Assembly (NCBI RefSeq): GCF_000756815.1
Contig: NZ_CCVW01000001.1
Location: forward strand, 920,001 to 984,000
Direction of reading: 5' to 3'
DNA: 64,000 nt
From: Legionella massiliensis
GTDB lineage: Bacteria > Pseudomonadota > Gammaproteobacteria > Legionellales > Legionellaceae
A model generated the notes under the pieces. It was not told the DNA's origin. It was given only the letters and a program-made list of their open reading frames with translations, and did no database searches. This document shows positions 58,525 through 64,000 of the stretch, one piece after another (position 1 is the stretch's first letter; each line of letters starts with the position of its first letter). The translations under genes were made by a program, and so were the position numbers.

Positions 58525-60393
58525 ATGTCTAGCACAACAGAGCTAACTATTCTTGCTAAGAAATTCAAATCGCTTATGGCTCAAAGGCCTAGAAAAGAGT
58601 TTCCTGATAATTTGCAGACTGAATTATCTCAGCTGCGCCATTTAATTCAGTCTGAAGACACTAGACTAAGCCAGGCGGCTGCCGTAGTTTTGAGTCGAGC
58701 CTATCTGATAGCGATTAATTTGCTCAATGCTAAATCGCCAATGGATGAGCGGGGAAAAGCGCACATAGCTGAAAACCTAGCGAGTTGTATCGCCTTAACA
58801 AGGGCTGTTCTAACTGAGCCCAATAATAAGAAAGCCAGGACAGCCCTAGAAAAAATGCTTCGCTCCTCAGCATTTGAATTGAGGGCTTTTAGCTCTTCCG
58901 CTAAGCACTATGCGCTAGCTTCGATAGATGCTGTCGTAAATACGATTAACAGGGGGCGTGCCTTTATATTTCAGACTGCTCCTCATCCACGAAGTCGTTT
59001 TGCTAGCCAAGATATTCTTGAAGAAAAACTGGAAAGTTTTTTATTGGTTGCTAACCAACCAAGCACAGCAAAATTATTAAGCTCTTTAAGTTTTCCCCTG
59101 AATTTGCCGGCGGAAAAGGGCGGATTTCATTATCTTATTCCTGCGCTAAAAGAGCGTTATAGGCAGTTTAGAGAGGACTATGAAGAGGATGAGGCACGGA
59201 TTGTTGCAATATCTGACTTACTTAAGACTCTTGATGAGCTAGGCAGAGAGGCTGCTCTTGTAAAGGATAACCAGGCTTTAAGATCCATGGCTATACAAGC
59301 CTTTTATGCCAGCCAAGATTTTGTTATCGACCTATTGGCTGAGAAAAATCCCGCGCTGCCGCGTGTGGAGAATTTAAATGCCTGCCTGCAACAAACGATT
59401 TTGGTCATTAAAAACCCTGGCCAGCAGGCTGAAATTCTTAAACTAGACGCCTTGGTTACCAAGAGTGACTATAAGCGCTTTCAATGTGATAAAGAGAAAA
59501 CAACCTACGCAGTTCTTCACATCATTGCTGCCGCTGCCTTATTAGCTCATGCGCTCTTTGAGGCTGTAGCTAGTCATGGTATTTCATTGATCATTACTGC
59601 CTGGGTAATCACTGCAGAGGCTAGCAGCCTGGGTGTTGGTTTGGGGCAGCTTTATTATTTCCTAACTGGTGAAATCAAAAATACTCTGTTCTCAGAGTCA
59701 ATGGCTAACTTGTCTATCGCCGCAAGATTAAAGGGATTAGAAAACTCATCTGAAGATCGCGGGCATGCCTTATATTCGCCAAGCAATTTTGCAGATGTTG
59801 AATTAAACGAGGAAATCACAGAATTGCAGGTAGCGCTCATCCGCCTGAGAAACCATAGCAAAGATGCTAAAGCGGCCTTCCTTAGTGAACCAGCGTGGGC
59901 TGTATTGCTAACAGGTGAAGATTTAGCAAGTGATCTCCTGCGGGAAAGCTCGCCCTCAATCGAACGAATCCAAAAATTACGTGAATGTATTGAGGCTGCC
60001 GATGCTGTTGTCTGCCAACCCAATGATCTAGCAGCGACTATCCAACTGGCAAAATTAATCAATGAGGGCGACTATGAGGCCTCTAGGCTTGATAAATATG
60101 AACTCTTTATAGGTTCTGTAATTGCCTTAGCAAGCATTGCTTTATATGTCATTACCATTACTGCCACTGTCTTATCGGCAGGCAGCACTGCAGGAACAAT
60201 TCTCTCCGCCGTTATGTTATCCGCTGTAGCAGCCCATAAATTGGCACACTGCGTTCATCGAGAGCAAACCTCATTTAGTGTTGAAGCCAAAGCCTTAACG
60301 GAGTACGCGCAGTTTGCTGGTAATACTTTTTTCCCGCCGCCAGAACAATCAAAGTATGCAGAGGATGGTTTATCGTATAGTCCTTCTTTTTAA
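58525..60393 (+). CDS. Membrane protein with three internal repeats, candidate effector
   Basis: The protein has 622 residues. A helical module recurs about three times (around 25-115, 225-330 and 425-535), each with a DLL/NLL, a Pro-containing turn, an Arg, a Leu-x2-Cys (NLASC, NLNAC, KLREC) and a Pro 10-15 residues on. The second and third copies are followed by hydrophobic pairs (about 330-370 and 530-565). The short C-terminus is Ser/Tyr-rich. I know no family for it. Confidence 0.72.
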   Translation: MSSTTELTILAKKFKSLMAQRPRKEFPDNLQTELSQLRHLIQSEDTRLSQAAAVVLSRAYLIAINLLNAKSPMDERGKAHIAENLASCIALTRAVLTEPNNKKARTALEKMLRSSAFELRAFSSSAKHYALASIDAVVNTINRGRAFIFQTAPHPRSRFASQDILEEKLESFLLVANQPSTAKLLSSLSFPLNLPAEKGGFHYLIPALKERYRQFREDYEEDEARIVAISDLLKTLDELGREAALVKDNQALRSMAIQAFYASQDFVIDLLAEKNPALPRVENLNACLQQTILVIKNPGQQAEILKLDALVTKSDYKRFQCDKEKTTYAVLHIIAAAALLAHALFEAVASHGISLIITAWVITAEASSLGVGLGQLYYFLTGEIKNTLFSESMANLSIAARLKGLENSSEDRGHALYSPSNFADVELNEEITELQVALIRLRNHSKDAKAAFLSEPAWAVLLTGEDLASDLLRESSPSIERIQKLRECIEAADAVVCQPNDLAATIQLAKLINEGDYEASRLDKYELFIGSVIALASIALYVITITATVLSAGSTAGTILSAVMLSAVAAHKLAHCVHREQTSFSVEAKALTEYAQFAGNTFFPPPEQSKYAEDGLSYSPSF

Positions 60394-60480
60394 ATTCTCG
60401 CCAAAATTAACTATACTTTGACTAAAGGCTCGAGTTCCCGTAAAAACTCGGGGACTCACTAATAATAGGCGCATTAATTC

Positions 60481-61371
60481 ATGGACTTGAACCGTGTAAA
60501 TTTAAATTTACTAATTCATTTTGATACCTTGTTAACAGAATGCTCTGTTTCAAAAGCTGCTAGCAAAGCTCATCTTAGCCAGACCGCAATGAGTGCGATT
60601 TTGAAGCAGTTAAGAGATATCTTCGAAGATCCCTTATTTATTCGTGAATCACATGGCCTTAAACCCACCCCTAAAGCCCTAGCGTTGATGCCTAAGATTA
60701 AAACCTTTTTAACTCATGCTAATGAAATCTTTAGCAATGAAGAATTTGATCCAAGCACTGAAGTAGCGACCTTTAATTTGATTTTAGGAAGCCATGGTGA
60801 ATTGCTGATTTTATCTAAATTATCGGCCTATCTAGCGCAATATGCGCCTAATTTTTCATTAAAAACAGCCTGGGTGGCTGAGAGCTTGGATTTAGATAAA
60901 TTATTAGCGACTAAAGTTGATTTGACTATTGGTGCCGATTTTTTACCCCATGGAAATAGTATAAGAAAGGAGTTTTTACTTGAAGAGGAGATGGCTTGTG
61001 CGATGCGTAGCTCACATCCTTTGGCTGATCAAGAATTGACTCAAGACCTATTTATGGTCTCAGAACATGTAAACATACAATTTATTGAGCAGGCCTTAGT
61101 GAAACAATGGGTTGATTTTGGTTTTAAAAGAAATATTAAAATAACAGTATCCAATTTAATTAGTGCGCTTGAGGTTATTCGCGATACGGATTATCTAGCC
61201 ATTGTTCCACGATATTTAGCTGAGTTCTTAAATGACAAGCAGCAGTTTGAGATAAAACTGCTGCCCTTCCCTAAAAAAACGTTTACGATCAATGCCTTTT
61301 ATCATAAGCGTTTTGATAATTATCAACCCTTACAGTGGCTCATTAAGGTTATTAAAGAACGCTGTTTGTAA
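60481..61371 (+). CDS. LysR-family transcriptional regulator
   Basis: The protein has 296 residues, the standard length. The N-terminal winged HTH is typical (SVSKAASKAHLSQTAMSAIL then LRDIFEDPLFIRE), followed by a periplasmic-binding-protein-like effector domain. The N-terminus resembles the NodD/SyrM-like branch (MDLNRVNLNLLIHFDTLL). The inducer is unknown. No divergent target gene lies beside it. Confidence 0.94.
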   Translation: MDLNRVNLNLLIHFDTLLTECSVSKAASKAHLSQTAMSAILKQLRDIFEDPLFIRESHGLKPTPKALALMPKIKTFLTHANEIFSNEEFDPSTEVATFNLILGSHGELLILSKLSAYLAQYAPNFSLKTAWVAESLDLDKLLATKVDLTIGADFLPHGNSIRKEFLLEEEMACAMRSSHPLADQELTQDLFMVSEHVNIQFIEQALVKQWVDFGFKRNIKITVSNLISALEVIRDTDYLAIVPRYLAEFLNDKQQFEIKLLPFPKKTFTINAFYHKRFDNYQPLQWLIKVIKERCL

Positions 61372-61397
61372 ATATTCTTCCACCTTGCGATTAGTCC

Positions 61398-61475
61398 GTA
61401 GCCTGGATGCAGCGAAGCGAAATCCGGGAAGTCGTACCACTGCTCCCGGATTTCGCTTGGTTGCATCTAGGCTAC
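61398..61475. repeat. Inverted repeat after the LysR gene
   Basis: GTAGCCTGGATGCAGCGAAG and its imperfect complement enclose AATCCGGGA-N15-TCCCGGATT. This REP-like hairpin differs from the other families in the window. The rest of 61372-61673 is AT-rich with the promoter of the next gene. Confidence 0.8.
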
Positions 61476-61673
61476 ATTCAACTTAAGCAACAATTCTTTG
61501 CTAATAGAACCTAAGAGAAAAGTGCTGCTAATTTACAAAAAAAAACTATAACAAATTGAAAATTAAATGATATTCAAACAATAAATACCAGATATCAAGA
61601 CAATTACTTTGCCTGCAAACAAAGCCAAGTGGTTAAATATAGCACTAAATTTTTGTTCCACGTGGAGAGTAAG

Positions 61674-64000
61674 ATGAAAAAAGATGAGATGAGCCCAGGT
61701 AATCATTTGGCTGCTGAAGTTTTACAATACAGTCCGCTAAATAATGAGCCCGAAAGCCATCATCAAGCCGGAGGCTATGGCGATATACATTTGCAGGGAA
61801 ATAGACCTAGCCAAGAAGACGGCGGTCTTTTTGTGCAATTGAACTCTGCTGTGGAGCTAAGTCCAGCTCAAGTCGCTGAACGGATGTGGACAGCGCTCAA
61901 AAACGTTGATGACCTAGTTAAACAACAAGAAACTAATCAGCCTCAGATGAAAAACCAAGGCACCACCGCTTGTATAGCCAGTGTTCATCAAAAGCATCTT
62001 ATCACTGCGAATCTTGCTGATTCTGTACTCTTTGCGGTTCTTTATAGTCCCGAAGGAAAAGTAATAGGTGCTACCCGCGTTACCCAGGATTTGCATAAGC
62101 CTACCCAAAAGAATGAGAGGGCACGCATTGAATCACAAGGTGGGAAAGTATTTTTTGGTCGAGTTAACGGATCGTTGGCGGTAGCAAGAGCTATTGGTGA
62201 CCATCAGCATAACACCTATGGAGAGGTAGTTAGTGAGGTAATCAGTTCAGATGCTTCACTGGGGATTTATTCGCTCGATGAAATGCAAAAGGCTCTGAAT
62301 CCCAAGGGTCTTGCAGTTGGCAAAATGCAATTCATCATGACTTGTGATGGGGTTACTGAGCCTGCTGAGAATTCTTTGGACATCGAGCATCATACATATT
62401 TGTATCAATGCTTAGATGCTATCAACAATGGCCAACCCGGAAATCTGCCTGAGTCTGAGCTTGCAAGGCTGCTTGCCGAACAAGCAATCGCAGATGGTTC
62501 AGGTGATAACGTTTCTGCTTCAGTAATGACTTACAACCCGCAAAATACAAACACAAGCTATTTTGCTATCTTTGATGGCCACGGTGGTCAACGCGTTGTC
62601 CATGAGGTTGTGCAGAATTTTGCTAATAGTCTTAACCAACAACTTACTATGACTGAAAATGTCTATCAGCAACAAGCCCAATCAGTTCAGAATAAACAAG
62701 CAAATTTCTTACGCGATAATGCAGAAATTTTCAAAACGATATCCGCAAGCAGTGTTCAACTAGCACCAGAGGCTCAGAGTCAAACTACGACAACCACGGT
62801 TGCGCCAACAGTTCAAAGTCAAACTACGACAACTACAGTTGTACCAACAGCGCAGAGTCAAACTCTAACAACCACAGCTGAGAATGACAGTCTTGCAAAA
62901 CGCAAAGCCATTGAAGGCAAGGCTCACCAGTTGTTAGCTGCTGGTCAAGCTGACAAGATTATTTTCAAAAATCTGAATTATATTGCTGGCAATGCTGAGC
63001 ATAACCAAAAGCAACCTTTAGGATTGGTGCAATTTATTTTTGCCAATCAAGAAAAGCAAGAAAAGTTCAAAATATTGGCAGAACAGCTGAGCAAAACCAA
63101 GGTAGCCTATTGCGGTAAAGCTAACTTAAATCCCTATGTCGTTGAACTGCTACCAGCGGTTGTTGCAACTATGGATCTCGCCGCTTTGCAACCAGCAAAA
63201 GCACCTGAACAAATGGTTGTAGAGCAGGTGCCTGCTCAGAAGAAAGGCATCACTAATTCACAAGCTGAGTTGCAAGCGCTGATGAAACTGTTGAACCTAT
63301 CAGACAATTTTACCCTCGGTGAAGCAATTGATGATGGCGGTTGTTTTTTCGATAGCTTGGCACAAACCTTAAATCAATTAGGTAACACCGACATCTACAG
63401 CGAAAACTATCTACGACTCCTCTGCCAAGAATACTTTTTCGCTAATAAGGCAGAGGTCAATGCATGGAATAAGGCTGATAATGGACTTGAACTGGGTGAT
63501 GACTATGCCTTTGTTAAATATAACAAAGCACAGTTAGAGGCTGATTTCTATGGTAGATCACCAATCTGGGGTAGACCCTCTGTTGAAGGCAAGATCCTTT
63601 GTCGCAAGTTGAATTTAGACGCCCTTTATGTGGTTGAGTTAATTATTGACCCTGACAATGGTTCATTAATTCCTGCTGTCTTTAAGGCGACTAAAACTGG
63701 CTATACACAATTGAGTGGTTTACCTCAGGATGTAATTGGTAAGGAGCCTGTGCTACTTGTTCATCAAGGCAAATTACACTTTGTTCCGCTCTTATCTCAA
63801 GTGAAACCTAGCCATGGGAAGGACAAGGACAAAGAGTTGCCGAAAAAAGCCGTGGTACAAACAACCACCACGACTACAGCCACAGTTGCTTCTCAAAAGA
63901 AGGGTTATGAGTTAAAAATCAGCCGTCATCCCACTGATAACAAGAAAGTATTAGTTAAAGCTAGTGTGACGCCGGCTATTGAGAGAAAACCACAGCATGT
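61674..64000 (+). CDS. PP2C-like phosphatase / OTU-type protease fusion, 3' end cut by window
   Basis: The frame stays open for 775 codons to the window edge. A GGAGAG site precedes the ATG. Residues about 35-320 carry PP2C metal and phosphate motifs: R44 and E48-D49 (GNRPSQED), ANLADS (113-118), HKPTQKNE then a GG-RVNG-LAVARAIGD run (141-176), D225 in CDGVTE, and D278-N279 in SGDNVS. The FDGHGG motif (D301), normally between the first two of these, follows the last. Residues 367-402 are three Thr-rich tandem units. Residues about 540-707 look like an OTU cysteine protease: D554-G-G-C557-FF, a WGRPSVEGKIL segment (632-642) and H702 (LHFVPLL). A third Thr run lies at 730-735. It was not recognised as a known named effector. 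Confidence 0.85.
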   Translation, partial: MKKDEMSPGNHLAAEVLQYSPLNNEPESHHQAGGYGDIHLQGNRPSQEDGGLFVQLNSAVELSPAQVAERMWTALKNVDDLVKQQETNQPQMKNQGTTACIASVHQKHLITANLADSVLFAVLYSPEGKVIGATRVTQDLHKPTQKNERARIESQGGKVFFGRVNGSLAVARAIGDHQHNTYGEVVSEVISSDASLGIYSLDEMQKALNPKGLAVGKMQFIMTCDGVTEPAENSLDIEHHTYLYQCLDAINNGQPGNLPESELARLLAEQAIADGSGDNVSASVMTYNPQNTNTSYFAIFDGHGGQRVVHEVVQNFANSLNQQLTMTENVYQQQAQSVQNKQANFLRDNAEIFKTISASSVQLAPEAQSQTTTTTVAPTVQSQTTTTTVVPTAQSQTLTTTAENDSLAKRKAIEGKAHQLLAAGQADKIIFKNLNYIAGNAEHNQKQPLGLVQFIFANQEKQEKFKILAEQLSKTKVAYCGKANLNPYVVELLPAVVATMDLAALQPAKAPEQMVVEQVPAQKKGITNSQAELQALMKLLNLSDNFTLGEAIDDGGCFFDSLAQTLNQLGNTDIYSENYLRLLCQEYFFANKAEVNAWNKADNGLELGDDYAFVKYNKAQLEADFYGRSPIWGRPSVEGKILCRKLNLDALYVVELIIDPDNGSLIPAVFKATKTGYTQLSGLPQDVIGKEPVLLVHQGKLHFVPLLSQVKPSHGKDKDKELPKKAVVQTTTTTTATVASQKKGYELKISRHPTDNKKVLVKASVTPAIERKPQH

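Noticed and set aside
61654-61668. TGTTCCACGTGGA, close to a parS partition site
   Set aside because: It matches the parS consensus for 13 of 16 positions only, occurs once, and overlaps the ribosome site of the PP2C-OTU gene, so chance is likely.

Overview
This window comes from a gamma-proteobacterium of the genus Legionella, or a very close relative. The main evidence is the Dot/Icm region I genes in their typical arrangement: icmW-icmX leftward and icmV-dotA rightward from one divergent promoter. Supporting signs are several proteins with Dot/Icm effector-like architecture (ankyrin, RCC1, GH13, PP2C/OTU), LuxR-type regulators and an LbtU-like outer-membrane protein. The icmV-dotA pair is present twice in tandem, so it is probably not the standard L. 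pneumophila layout. The species cannot be fixed by eye.

Layout. 1-3142: the 3' part of an rRNA operon (most of 23S, then 5S and a terminator). 3170-18066: an ankyrin-repeat protein, a glutathione reductase/gamma-carbonic anhydrase pair, a HlyD-ABC-ABC2 export operon, two hydrolases, the RNA 2',3'-cyclic phosphodiesterase ThpR, an LbtU-like porin, a small lipoprotein, an AhpD-like protein and two membrane proteins that may be effectors. 18495-24858: a leftward AhpD-like/FAD-monooxygenase/exported-protein operon, divergent from the RNA ligase RtcB, then an AmpG-like transporter overlapping a LuxR regulator. 25045-32598: an RCC1-HAD protein, an M14-peptidase-like exported protein, a Cys-rich exported protein, a DRE-TIM aldolase-like enzyme and NAD-malic enzyme. 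32937-41900: icmX, icmW, icmV1, dotA1, icmV2, dotA2. 42675-48112: glutathione peroxidase, LuxR, DJ-1/PfpI, TPR-methyltransferase, RdgB and LuxR. 48148-60393: an unknown protein, two divergent GH13-like proteins with inserted modules, a hemerythrin and AraC regulator pair, and three unknown proteins. 60481-64000: a LysR regulator and a large open gene that runs off the window.

The most unusual item is that last gene (61674 to beyond 64000). It encodes a PP2C-like phosphatase domain whose FDGHGG metal-binding motif has moved from its usual N-terminal place to the end of the domain. This is followed by Thr-rich linkers and an OTU-type cysteine protease (deubiquitinase-like) domain. It looks like a two-enzyme Dot/Icm effector.

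The second is the tandem icmV-dotA duplication. The 5' part of icmV is almost identical between copies, while the dotA lumenal regions have diverged. The second dotA ends inside a 127-nt palindromic repeat.

The intergenic gaps are filled with short non-coding repeat elements. One family carries an 11-bp inverted terminal motif (GTAATAGGTCA), and several copies have a palindromic core. Many of the unknown proteins have acidic or Ser/Glu-rich C-termini like those of Dot/Icm substrates, but no translocation can be shown from sequence alone.
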